From the NCBI RefSeq assembly GCF_001701025.1, contig NZ_CP016793.1, positions 8,618,001 to 8,682,000 of the forward strand: 64,000 bases of DNA. The letters are read 5' to 3'. Shown here piece after piece: positions 41,146-48,653 of this stretch (positions are counted from its first letter, which is position 1; each line of letters opens with the position of its first letter). The notes below the pieces were generated by a model. It saw nothing but the letters and a program-made list of their open reading frames with translations, was not told the DNA's origin and searched no databases. The stretch is from Lentzea guizhouensis. GTDB taxonomy: Bacteria > Actinomycetota > Actinomycetes > Mycobacteriales > Pseudonocardiaceae. The position numbers and the translations under genes are program-made.

Positions 41146-42029
41146 TCGGGCGCGTTGTGCTCGTGGTCGGGGGCAGCAGCGGGATCGGCCTCGCCTCGGC
41201 GAAAGCATTCGCCTGCCGCGGAGACGACGTCGTGCTGGCCTCCCGCAGTCGCGAGGCACTCGACGCCGCGCAGAAGGCATGCCGCGAAGCAGGAAGTGGT
41301 GCGGTGGACGTCATCGTCGACGACATCGCCGATCCCGCGGGAGCCGGCCGGGTCGTCGCGAGAACCCTGGATCTGCACGGCCGCGTCGACGTCGTCGTGC
41401 ACACCGCGACGGTGATGGGGTACGGCGCCGTGGAGACGATGCCCGCGGAGGTGTTCACCGAGGTCGTCGACACCGCGATCCACGGCACGCTGCACTTGGC
41501 TCAGGCGGTGCTGCCGGTGATGCGCCGACAGCACCGCGGTGTCTTCATCGGGGTGAACTCGCTGCTCGGCTCGATCACTGTTCCGCAGATGGGTGCCTAC
41601 TCGACCGCGAAGTGGGGACAGCGTGCGATTTTGCGGACGTTGCAACAGGAAACCCGTGACGAACGTGGGGTGCAGGTGTGCATCGTGAGTCCCGGCAGCA
41701 TCAACACCCCGGTGTACGACCAGGCGGCCAACTACACGGGTCGCGCGGCGCGGCCGCCGGTTCCGGTGCTCAGTCCTGATCGGGTCGCCGCAGCGATCGT
41801 CCGCTTGGCCGATCGGCCGCGACGGCACGTTTCCGTGCCGGTGGGCCCGGCGAATCCGGGCATCATCACGGGGTTCCGGTGCCTGCCAAGCCTGTACGAC
41901 CGGCTTGTCGGGCCGCTGTTCCGGCTCGCGGCGCTGACGAGCAAGACGATGCCGCCCACCCCGGGCAATGTGTTCAAGCCGTTCGCGGCAGGGGAAGGCA
42001 CGTATGGGCGGTGGCCGGTCAAGCGGTGA
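41142..42029 (+). CDS. Short-chain dehydrogenase/reductase
   Basis: 295 residues from the GTG at 41142, which overlaps the dehydrogenase stop (GTGA). The cofactor loop is VGGSSGIG (about 9-16). The NNAG position is degenerate, HTATVMG. The catalytic YxxxK is YSTAK in MGAYSTAKWGQRAIL, with NSLLGS supplying the serine. The C-terminal 100 residues (VGPANPGIITGFRCLPSLYD onwards) are an extension seen in SDRs of this actinobacterial type. It is an NAD(P)-dependent oxidoreductase of unknown substrate, co-expressed with the zinc dehydrogenase and likely in the same stress response. Confidence 0.9.
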   Translation: MIGRVVLVVGGSSGIGLASAKAFACRGDDVVLASRSREALDAAQKACREAGSGAVDVIVDDIADPAGAGRVVARTLDLHGRVDVVVHTATVMGYGAVETMPAEVFTEVVDTAIHGTLHLAQAVLPVMRRQHRGVFIGVNSLLGSITVPQMGAYSTAKWGQRAILRTLQQETRDERGVQVCIVSPGSINTPVYDQAANYTGRAARPPVPVLSPDRVAAAIVRLADRPRRHVSVPVGPANPGIITGFRCLPSLYDRLVGPLFRLAALTSKTMPPTPGNVFKPFAAGEGTYGRWPVKR

Positions 42030-42100
42030 TGCTGATCAGCAGTACCACGTCCAGCAATGCGATCGCGACGGCCGTCTATCCCGCCGAGGCGATCGAAGCG

Positions 42101-42421
42101 CACCGGGCGTGTGCGCGAGCATTCGAATCGCCTTACGTCCATGAGCATGCTTGCGTTAGGTGTTCATTACTGCGGCCCGACCCGGCGCAACAATCGCGGT
42201 TGGAGGAGATCCGCGACAATCTGGAGGCCCGTATTATTGAGGCCAAGCGCGAAGGATGGCTCGGAGAAGTTGAAGGGCTGCAAGTCAGCCTGGCCGGCGC
42301 GAAGGACAAGCTCGCCCAGATCGACGCCGCGCTCCAACGCCCCACCGGCGCGGTCGCGCTCGACATGCCCGCCTTCACCTCACTCGCAGGTCGAACAACA
42401 TCCACATCACCGCAGGGCTGA
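42101..42421 (+). pseudogene. C-terminal fragment of a tyrosine-type integrase
   Basis: The plus-strand frame reads HRACARAFESPYVHEHACVR, CSLLRPDPAQQSRLEEIRDN and then EAKREGWLGEVEGLQVSLAG, AKDKLAQIDAALQ. This is the characteristic C-terminal tail of large actinobacterial site-specific recombinases/integrases ('CxRCxLLRPDP...IRDNL..RI.EAEREGWLGEVEGL'). The catalytic domain with R-H-R-Y is missing, and the frame has no start. It is a remnant of an integrated element, at the left end of a scar region. Confidence 0.75.
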
Positions 42422-42462
42422 CGACACATAACGCACTGGCATGCCGGACGGGGGCGGACACT

Positions 42463-42780
42463 TCACTCGTGCCGTCGCCCTCTACCCGTCAGCAGACTCC
42501 ACTCATCCACTGCCGTGACAGGGTCGTCTGCTGCGGCCACCATCTCGACGTACAGGGGCGTCGCCGCGACTCGGAGCCTGCCTTCCTTCGTATAGCCCAA
42601 GACCACGCACCGCAACCGCCGACCCACCTCAGGCCACGGCTCGCCCGGCTTGTCCGTGATGTACGAGCTGTCCACGAATCCGTGCTCGCCGTCCTCGGAT
42701 TCGACCAGAAGCCCGTACTGCGCATGGCCGACCACCGAGCAGTGAACGACGTCGTACCTGTGCCGCGCTTGTGGCTCCAT
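42463..42780 (-). CDS. S1-domain-like protein
   Basis: 105 residues from the ATG at 42780, which has GGGAGG close upstream. The single S1-like OB-fold is evident: VVHCSVVGHAQYGLLVESED, then GEHGFVDSSYITDKPGEPWP, then VGRRLRCVVLGYTKEGRLRV. This family of small actinobacterial proteins probably binds RNA or single-stranded DNA, but no function is known. It stands alone in the scar between the integrase remnant and a truncated pentapeptide-repeat gene, all of which look like the debris of an accessory element. Confidence 0.65.
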   Translation of the reverse strand: MEPQARHRYDVVHCSVVGHAQYGLLVESEDGEHGFVDSSYITDKPGEPWPEVGRRLRCVVLGYTKEGRLRVAATPLYVEMVAAADDPVTAVDEWSLLTGRGRRHE

Positions 42781-42969
42781 CTGACCTCCCGCAACATCGT
42801 TACATGCCGCCGACAGCTCGTTCTGCCGGTCTCGGACGGCCAGCGGTCGTCGTTTTGCGCAACCAGCAACGCCCTCCAGGCGCAAGGACGCGAACCACTC
42901 CGGCCATCGGATCCTCCCTTGAGCGCGGTGTGGGTTGGTCGACAGGGAGATCGTGGCGGCGGTTGGCGA

Positions 42970-43188
42970 GCCTCGCACGCCAGAAGCGGCGGTGAGCTCG
43001 GTCAGTCTGCGTTCGGTGGCGTCGTGCTCGGTGGACTGCTGACGTCGCAAGGCCAACGCCGGGGTGATCACGGCGCCGATGGCCAGCCTCGTACGTATCG
43101 CGTCGAGGCGTTCCTGCGCGGTGCCGGGGGCCAGCACCTTGATCGGCACCGCAACCGCCGTGCTGATCAGCACCGGCACGACGATCAC
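42970..43188 (-). pseudogene. 5' fragment of a pentapeptide-repeat protein
   Basis: The frame reads VIVVPVLISTAVAVPIKVLA (a membrane helix) and then LDAIRTRLAIGAVITPALAL, RRQQSTEHDATERRLTELTA. This is the stereotyped region that precedes the pentapeptide repeats in many actinobacterial proteins ('DAIRTGLA.GAG...ALALRRQ..HEHDATERR.TELYTKA'). The repeats are missing, and the sequence after SGVRG no longer matches. Confidence 0.6.
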
Positions 43189-43289
43189 CAGGACCGGCCG
43201 CTACCGACTTGCTCCGCCACGTGGTCCAGTGTCTGACCACCAGCGGCGATGGCCGGTCAGAGGCCTCAACGATCTGCGGTTCATCGCCT

Positions 43290-43420
43290 GAAATCGGAGC
43301 GGACCACCTCACCTTGGCTATCGGATGGTCCGGCTCCTCGCATCCGCGATCAGTCGGCGACAGTGGCCTCGAACGGCAGGATCGCCCGCCCAAGGTCACC
43401 CGTCGACTCGTAGGCGGCAG
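43290..43420 (-). pseudogene. Fragment of a TPR (NB-ARC-type) protein
   Basis: Minus-strand pieces AAAYESTGDLGRAILPFEAT and, one frame over, DRGCEEPDHP resemble the repeat 'YRSTGDLGRAIPLYEATLADRERVLGPDHPDTL' found in actinobacterial NB-ARC/TPR proteins. A frameshift and lack of any start mark it as a remnant. Confidence 0.4.
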
Positions 43421-43566
43421 CGTCAGCTTCTACCCCGCCGCCCGAACGTACTCTTCTGCCGAGTTGCGGACGGTCACCGGTATTCCGATGCGGAAGACGA
43501 GTTCGAGATGGCGGATCAGGCCAGGACGATGCGCTCGATGATGTCTTCGAATGGCATGCTGCCCGG

Positions 43567-44313
43567 ATGCGACAGATCACCGTGCTGGGCAGTTGTGGCG
43601 CATTCCCCGAGCCTGGGCGAGCATGCAGCGGGTTTCTGGTGGACTGGGACGGATACCGCCTGGTGCTCGATCTCGGCTACGCCACGCTGCCTCGTCTGCT
43701 GGCCCGCTGCCCGGATGGCGCGGTGGACGCTGTGGTCATCACCCACGAGCATCCCGATCACTGCATCGACCTGCACGGCCTGTTCCGCATCCGTCTCTAC
43801 GGCGGTCCACGCGAGCCGAAGATGCCGCTGTACTGCCCGCCCGGTGTTCTCGACCGGCTCAGCGGCCTGGAGCCGGATGTGGACCTGCGCGCGGTCTTCG
43901 AGGTGCACCCCCTGCCCGGCGCCCATCAGGTCGGCCCGTTCGTCCTGACCGGTGTGCCGCTGCCGCATTACGTGCCCAACGCCGGCGTCCGGCTGCAGGC
44001 CAACGGGATGACCCTCGCCTACACCGGAGACACTGGTCCCGACCCGTTGCTGGCCGAACTCGGCCGCGACGCCGACCTGTTCATCGTCGAGGCCACCGAT
44101 CGGGACGGCGAGGTCAGCCGACCGGTGCGCAACCTGATGACCTCGGCTGAGGCGGGTCGATGGGCCCAGCTCGCTGGCGCGCGCCGGCTGCTGCTCACCC
44201 ATTTCTGGCCGGGCAACGATCGGGCGGCCTCAGTGGCGGCAGCGCGGGTCGAGTTCGGTGGCGATGTCCTGGCAGCGGAGGAAGATCTCGTTGTCCCCCT
44301 CACCATCGACTGA
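43567..44313 (+). CDS. MBL-fold metallo-hydrolase (RNase Z-like)
   Basis: 248 residues. The metal motif HxHxDH is VITHEHPDHCIDLHG (His60, His62, Asp64, His65). The later ligands are in PLPHYVPNAGVRL and LAYTGDTGPDPLLAEL (Asp), and the final histidine is in LLLTHFWPGNDR. The overall layout is close to the cAMP phosphodiesterase/RNase Z-like subgroup of short MBL proteins common in actinomycetes. Substrate unknown. The ATG follows GATGCTGCCCGG without a strong Shine-Dalgarno. It is monocistronic, with a hairpin after the stop. Confidence 0.88.
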   Translation: MRQITVLGSCGAFPEPGRACSGFLVDWDGYRLVLDLGYATLPRLLARCPDGAVDAVVITHEHPDHCIDLHGLFRIRLYGGPREPKMPLYCPPGVLDRLSGLEPDVDLRAVFEVHPLPGAHQVGPFVLTGVPLPHYVPNAGVRLQANGMTLAYTGDTGPDPLLAELGRDADLFIVEATDRDGEVSRPVRNLMTSAEAGRWAQLAGARRLLLTHFWPGNDRAASVAAARVEFGGDVLAAEEDLVVPLTID

Positions 44314-44348
44314 ACACCGACCTCGGTCGACAGCACTTCTCCCAACCT

Positions 44349-44374
44349 CCGCTCGTTCAGTTCGCCACGAGCGG
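44349..44374 (+). terminator. Terminator after the MBL gene
   Basis: CCGCTCGT (44349-44356) pairs with ACGAGCGG (44367-44374), 8 bp with a 10-nt loop, 36 nt after the stop codon. Confidence 0.55.
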
Positions 44375-44578
44375 GGCTTCAGCTCAACCAGAACATCCGC
44401 ACATGCCGCAAGGCGTGCGGTCAGCGGCGTGGGATTGAGCCGATTGGCCGGTGCGATCCGGACAGCGATTGAGCTGTTCGTGTGACCTCGGACCAGTGTC
44501 CGCGCCGCGGTGCATCTCGCGTGACACCAGTCGCCTCTTTGCAGTGACACCTGACGTTGTGACTTCGAGGGGGAGTCG

Positions 44579-45613
44579 ATGGGTTCACGTCTGCGTTCAG
44601 TACGGAGAGTTCTGGCCGGCTTGTTGTCGGCCATCAGTCTGACCACCGTGCCGGCTGTCGCCGTAGCGGCACCCCGAGTGCCCGACGCGGCGACGCCGAG
44701 CTCGGCGAGTGCGTCCCTCAGCCCGCAGGCGGCGGCGCTGTCCGCGGATCCGAACACTGCGGCAGAACGGTTCTGGACCCCGGAGCGGATCGCAGCGGCC
44801 AAGCCTGCGGACCGGGGTGTCACGCTTGACCAGGTGCGCCGCACTGCGCAAACCTCTTTGCTGGGCAAGGTCTCGGTCGGCGGACAAGCCCCCAGCTCTG
44901 CGGCCGCGGGCAAGGTCACGACGCTCGCGGGCGGGACCGGGACGTCGTGGCCGCGCCGGCACGACTGGGTCTCGATGACCAACGGCAAGGTGCTCTACGA
45001 GGACAACGGCCTGTGGCACTGCTCCGGTGTCGTCGTGACCACCGAGGCGCGCAACACCGTGTTCACCGCCGGCCACTGCGTGCATGGCGGCAAGGGCGGC
45101 GGCTGGCACGACCGGAACTGGACGTTCATCCCGGACTACTACTACAACGACCGGCCGGCGGGCACGTGGACGGCGCGACAGTTGTGGGCGCTCAACGGCT
45201 GGATCAACGACAGCAACAACTCCTATGACATCGGTGCGGCCGTCATGCACCCGCGCAACGGCCAGAAGCTGATGGACGTCACCGGCAGCCAGGGCATCCG
45301 GATCAACGGGCCCTCCACGCCGTCGGTGTGGCATTTCGGGTTCCCGTTGAACTCGCCGTTCGACGGCGAGGACCTGATCAACTGCGATGGCCCGACCTCG
45401 CTGCGGTTCGGGTTCTTCGGGGACCTCAAGATGGCGTGCACCATGCAGGGCGGCGCGAGCGGTGGCGCGTGGCTGGCGGACTTCAATCAGAACTGGGGCT
45501 ACACGGTCAGCGTGAACAGCTACCACGTCGGTGATGACCTGACCCAGATCTACGGTCCATACTTCGGTGACGGCGCGAAGAACCTCTACGACACGGTGAG
45601 GAACCTCGGGTGA
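44579..45613 (+). CDS. Secreted trypsin-like serine endopeptidase
   Basis: 344 residues with GAGGGGGAG before the ATG. The signal peptide is VRRVLAGLLSAISLTTVPAV, followed by AVAAPRV. A pro-region of about 110 residues precedes the catalytic domain. The chymotrypsin triad is His166 in FTAGHCVHG, Asp217 in NNSYDIGAAVMH and Ser295 in QGGASGGAWLAD. GLWHCSGVVV before the histidine and the cysteines near LINCDGPTS and MACTMQGG are usual disulfide partners. The enzyme would be exported and processed, degrading extracellular protein. The last codon overlaps the GTG of a small lipoprotein gene, suggesting a linked product. Confidence 0.92.
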   Translation: MGSRLRSVRRVLAGLLSAISLTTVPAVAVAAPRVPDAATPSSASASLSPQAAALSADPNTAAERFWTPERIAAAKPADRGVTLDQVRRTAQTSLLGKVSVGGQAPSSAAAGKVTTLAGGTGTSWPRRHDWVSMTNGKVLYEDNGLWHCSGVVVTTEARNTVFTAGHCVHGGKGGGWHDRNWTFIPDYYYNDRPAGTWTARQLWALNGWINDSNNSYDIGAAVMHPRNGQKLMDVTGSQGIRINGPSTPSVWHFGFPLNSPFDGEDLINCDGPTSLRFGFFGDLKMACTMQGGASGGAWLADFNQNWGYTVSVNSYHVGDDLTQIYGPYFGDGAKNLYDTVRNLG

Positions 45614-46029
45614 GAAACGGCACGGCTCGTCTGCTCGCGGCCGGGCTGGTCGCGCTGGCGACCGTGCCAGCCGGGTGTTCCCGCGGCGGGAACGGCGGCG
45701 GATCGGAGATCCGCGTCGTTCCCGCTCACAGCCTGGTGCTGGAACGTGCTCCGCGGCCAACAGACCGGGAACTGGTGCTGCGTATCGCTTTCACCAGGCT
45801 GTCCAGCGGGCTGGAACCCGTTGAGCGCATCGAAGTGCAGCAGCGCACGGATGAGATCGGCATCCGCGTTTCGGTGCGCGAACGGATACCCGGCAGCGAC
45901 GAAGTCGTGCCCAACGACGCCTTCACCCGCACTGAGACCATTCAGCTGGACCAGCCGATCGGCACAGCCACCGTGGTCGACCTCAACCAGGACCCATCGC
46001 GTCCGATCAAGCCACTCGGCGGCGGATGA
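45610..46029 (+). CDS. Small lipoprotein coupled to the protease
   Basis: 139 residues from the GTG at 45610 (GTGA overlap with the protease stop). The lipobox is TVPAGC in LAAGLVALATVPAGCSRGGN, so it should be lipid-anchored outside the membrane. The mature part has no known domain. It is beta-rich (LVLRIAFTRLSSGLEPVERI, IGIRVSVRERIPG) and ends with a QDPSRP tail. Strict coupling to a secreted protease suggests an inhibitor, a chaperone or a substrate-binding accessory, but nothing in the sequence decides between these. Confidence 0.65.
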   Translation: MRNGTARLLAAGLVALATVPAGCSRGGNGGGSEIRVVPAHSLVLERAPRPTDRELVLRIAFTRLSSGLEPVERIEVQQRTDEIGIRVSVRERIPGSDEVVPNDAFTRTETIQLDQPIGTATVVDLNQDPSRPIKPLGGG

Positions 46030-46116
46030 GCAACCGCAGAACGGTAGCCGGCGACCGCGCCTCGGTGGTCTGGGAGCCGTCCTACCCGTTCGGCACGGAA
46101 GGCCGACTCGGGCGGG

Positions 46117-46755
46117 TCACAGCGCCAGCGCCTCGTCGAGGTCCTCCTGCGTGCACCAGCCGATGGCGTCGTCCGGGTCGAGCTGCGTGACCTCGCAGAG
46201 GACGGCGGGAGGGTCCATCCGCCGCCATGTGCGGCCCCCGCTGAAGCGGGGGTAGATGACGAGATACCTGCCATAGTCCCGGAAGCCCCTCACACCGACG
46301 ACCGCCCACACGCCGTCGGGCGCCGTCGGGTTCTTCTTGAGGTGCTGCTCGGTGACGCCGTACACCGGCTCACGGCAAGTGCCCGCCGCCTCATTGTCGG
46401 TGCGGTGGCACACGTAGTCCGCGTTGTTGTCCAGCAACCGCTTTACCTCGTGCGGCAGCAGATGCTTGGCGTTGACGCGGCGCCGTCCGCCGCCAGGACC
46501 CGTCGGGGTGGTCGGGGCCGGCGTGGTCGGGGTCGCGAACCAGCTCGACAACCAGGTGGTGACGCCTCCGGCGAACACCATCGGCCTGCTGGCGTTGACC
46601 CACGACCGGAACTCGTCGAACGCGTACGGAGGGAGCACCGGGAACTGCTGGCGGATCAGCACAATCGGCTGGTACCGGCGCGCCGTGAGCCACACGCTGT
46701 CGAACACGGTCCGGCGCACTGCGAGGCGGCTCGCGGCCGGGATGAGGGCGGTCAT
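46117..46755 (-). CDS. Hypothetical protein
   Basis: 212 residues from the ATG at 46755, which overlaps the upstream gene by 4 nt. I do not recognise the family. It starts with ARRYQPIVLIRQQFPVLPPY and a hydrophobic stretch PMVFAGGVTTWLSSWFATPT that could be a membrane helix. After a Pro/Thr linker, a compact C-terminal domain contains VNAKHLLPHEVKRLLDNNAD and YVCHRTDNEAAGTCREPVYG. Two cysteines there and a later CTQEDLDEA might bind metal. It is the second gene of a pair with the protein at 46752-47048. Confidence 0.55.
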   Translation of the reverse strand: MTALIPAASRLAVRRTVFDSVWLTARRYQPIVLIRQQFPVLPPYAFDEFRSWVNASRPMVFAGGVTTWLSSWFATPTTPAPTTPTGPGGGRRRVNAKHLLPHEVKRLLDNNADYVCHRTDNEAAGTCREPVYGVTEQHLKKNPTAPDGVWAVVGVRGFRDYGRYLVIYPRFSGGRTWRRMDPPAVLCEVTQLDPDDAIGWCTQEDLDEALAL

Positions 46756-47048
46756 GCCTCGCTCCAACCGGGCTTGGCCATCGCGGCGAAGGCCTCGTCG
46801 ACATCGGCGGCGACCCACGCCGCCAGGTCGTCCTTGCTGACGCCTTTCAGGTCGGGGTCAGCGGCGAGCGCGGCCTCGAGGTCCTTCTCCAGGTTGGCGA
46901 GCACCGCCTTGGTGAACTCCGTCTTCGACGGCAGCGCGGCACGGAACGCCTCGCGCTCCTTGGTCTCCGCGGCGGTCGACTGCTTGACTGGATTTGCCTT
47001 GGTGGCCTCGACCTTCGCGGTCGTGGCCACCGGTTCCTTCAGCTCCAT
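46752..47048 (-). CDS. Hypothetical small helical protein
   Basis: 98 residues from the ATG at 47048 (GAGGGATG upstream). Lys/Ala/Glu-rich and almost certainly all helix: VEATKANPVKQSTAAETKER, then EFTKAVLANLEKDLEAALAA, then VSKDDLAAWVAADVDEAFAA. No known domain. It is first in a two-gene operon with the protein at 46117, and the 4-nt overlap suggests that the two act together. A toxin/antidote or structural pair is possible but not supported by any motif. Confidence 0.55.
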   Translation of the reverse strand: MELKEPVATTAKVEATKANPVKQSTAAETKEREAFRAALPSKTEFTKAVLANLEKDLEAALAADPDLKGVSKDDLAAWVAADVDEAFAAMAKPGWSEA

Positions 47049-47137
47049 CGGGCATCCCTCGGTCGGCGGACGGAGTGTCAACCGACAGTCGTCCCGGCAG
47101 TCGACGTCGTTACCCGGCTGAGGGGATCCCACCCGTT

Positions 47138-47266
47138 CAGCTCAGGTGGTGCACGGATGACGCCGCGGTGCCGACCGCCCCGAAGTGGACCATCACCGAC
47201 CTGGTCGCGCACGTGGGCCAGACCCAGCACGGGGTCGCGGAGATCGTCGAGCGGCGCATCACCGAC
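47138..47266 (+). pseudogene. Fragment of a maleylpyruvate isomerase-like (mycothiol-dependent) protein
   Basis: The frame reads TDDAAVPTAPKWTITDLVAH and then VGQTQHGVAEIVERRITD. This matches the N-terminal segment of mycothiol-dependent maleylpyruvate isomerase/DinB-like proteins ('VPTCPGWTVADLVAHVG..H'). No start precedes it, and the frame loses similarity after ITD. Confidence 0.6.
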
Positions 47267-47539
47267 TCTCACACAGCTTCGGTCGAACGGTCTCGCGGGC
47301 GGTGCCAAGCGAACGTTCGCGGCGGCAACGTCCGCTTCTGCCGCTGATTCGTGTGCCGAGCCGAGCGTCGAGGTAGATGTAGTCGTCGACGGCAATGCAG
47401 TGGCCCGCGTCCTCCAGTTGAGCATGCCGGAACGGTCCTCGATGGACCTGAACACCCGCGACGGCCTGCGAGGGTCTTGTTTCGCAGGGCAGTGCGGCCT
47501 CGGTGTGATAGTCGCCGACGCCGCTGAGGGCGATGACGC
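47267..47539. other. Non-coding or degenerate region
   Basis: Between the MPI-like fragment and the hydrolase gene. A minus-strand frame contains DDYIYLDARLGTRIS, which looks protein-like, but it has no start and no recognisable relatives. I see no intact gene. Confidence 0.3.
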
Positions 47540-48631
47540 TCACCGGGCTGGACCGACGAAGTGGACCTCGGGGAACTGTGGCGATGGGCTGTCGAGCAAC
47601 GGTTGGGGGTGGCCCCGCAGGTGCAGGTCGACGAACGCGGCCACGTACGTGCGCATGATCTCGACGACCCGCGTGCCGGGCAACTGCTCGGCGGGCAGGC
47701 CCAGCCACTCGCCGATGACCGACACGTCGCTGAGCGAGGAGTGTCCCGTGTCCGGCACGTGCAGCCAGCGCCGCCAGCCGGTCAGGTGCGGCCACGTCTG
47801 GTCCCAGTCCGGGCGCCGCCCAGGGCTTCGGTCTTCCGCACTCACCATGAGAAATGGGCGCGACAGGTCTTGTGCGAGTGCGGGCTGGAACGAGCCGTCC
47901 AGGTTCAACCCGGCGTTCACACGCGAGTCCGCGAGCATCGTCCTGGCGGCGGCCGCTCCACCTAGCGAATGGCCCGCGACCGCGATCCTGTGCGGGTCGA
48001 TGAGGCCGCGGTACTTGGCGAGCACGCGGTCGAGCACGAAGGAGATGTCCGAGGCCCGGCTGGCGGTGATCAACGCGCCGCTCGTCCCTCCGACGCACAC
48101 CACGCACTCGGCGACGCGGCCGTCGGGGAAGGTGACCGCCGCCCCCTCGTAGGTGTGGTCGACGCCGACCACGACGTACCCACGGCTGGCCAGGTCCTCG
48201 GCCAGCGTCGTCAGCGTCCAGCGCGGGAACGCGAGACCCGGTGACAGCACGACGAGCGGCAGCCGGTCACGTGGGCGCAGCGGTGGCGCCCCGGCCCGTG
48301 CATGGGTGCGGACCTTGGTCAGCGCGTCCGAAGGCACGCCGGTGATCCCGTACAGGTTCAGCAGCAGCCGGGACTCCTCGGCGGTGGCGTACGGCACGCG
48401 GTCGCCGCGTGCCGCAGCGGCTGGGTACCACACCGAGACCATCAGCTCGCGTGGCCCGGTCGGCACCCACGGGTCCGCTCGGTCCTCGTCGACGAGGTGG
48501 AGCTGAGTCCAGCCGATCGGGTGCCCACCTGTCGGCGCGGGCAACACCAACTCCCGCGAGGAGGCGCTGGCCGGTGCGACGAGCGCTGTGGCCGCCACCA
48601 GACCGGCGATCAGTGTCATGTACTTGCGCAC
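47540..48631 (-). CDS. Secreted alpha/beta hydrolase (PAF-acetylhydrolase-like)
   Basis: 363 residues from the GTG at 48631, with GGAGA about 9 nt upstream (a second GTG at 48634 is equally possible). The signal peptide is MTLIAGLVAATALVAPASAS. The nucleophile elbow is AVAGHSLGGAAAAR (GxSxG), preceded by PLVVLSPGLAFPRWTLTTLA (oxyanion region) and VVVGVDHTYEGAAV. The catalytic His is likely in VPDTGHSSLSDVSV. The arrangement matches the platelet-activating-factor acetylhydrolase-like group of actinomycetes, which cleaves esters or polyester-type substrates. It lies downstream of the ABC permease gene on the same strand, with a 22-nt gap. Confidence 0.87.
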   Translation of the reverse strand: MRKYMTLIAGLVAATALVAPASASSRELVLPAPTGGHPIGWTQLHLVDEDRADPWVPTGPRELMVSVWYPAAAARGDRVPYATAEESRLLLNLYGITGVPSDALTKVRTHARAGAPPLRPRDRLPLVVLSPGLAFPRWTLTTLAEDLASRGYVVVGVDHTYEGAAVTFPDGRVAECVVCVGGTSGALITASRASDISFVLDRVLAKYRGLIDPHRIAVAGHSLGGAAAARTMLADSRVNAGLNLDGSFQPALAQDLSRPFLMVSAEDRSPGRRPDWDQTWPHLTGWRRWLHVPDTGHSSLSDVSVIGEWLGLPAEQLPGTRVVEIMRTYVAAFVDLHLRGHPQPLLDSPSPQFPEVHFVGPAR

Positions 48632-48653
48632 CACTTGTTGTCTCCTTGACGGA

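Larger units (their letters stand above)
42781..43566. other. Degenerate accessory region (gene remnants)
   Basis: Almost 800 nt without an intact gene. It contains the pentapeptide-repeat fragment and the TPR fragment described separately, plus low-quality frames in between. Base composition is slightly less GC-rich than the neighbours. With the integrase tail it is best read as an eroded insertion. Confidence 0.5.

Noticed and set aside
42463..43188. One 241-residue protein from the S1 and pentapeptide parts
   Set aside because: The middle has no similarity to either family, and a good ribosome-binding site stands right before the S1 part at 42780, so I treat them as a small gene plus a separate fragment.
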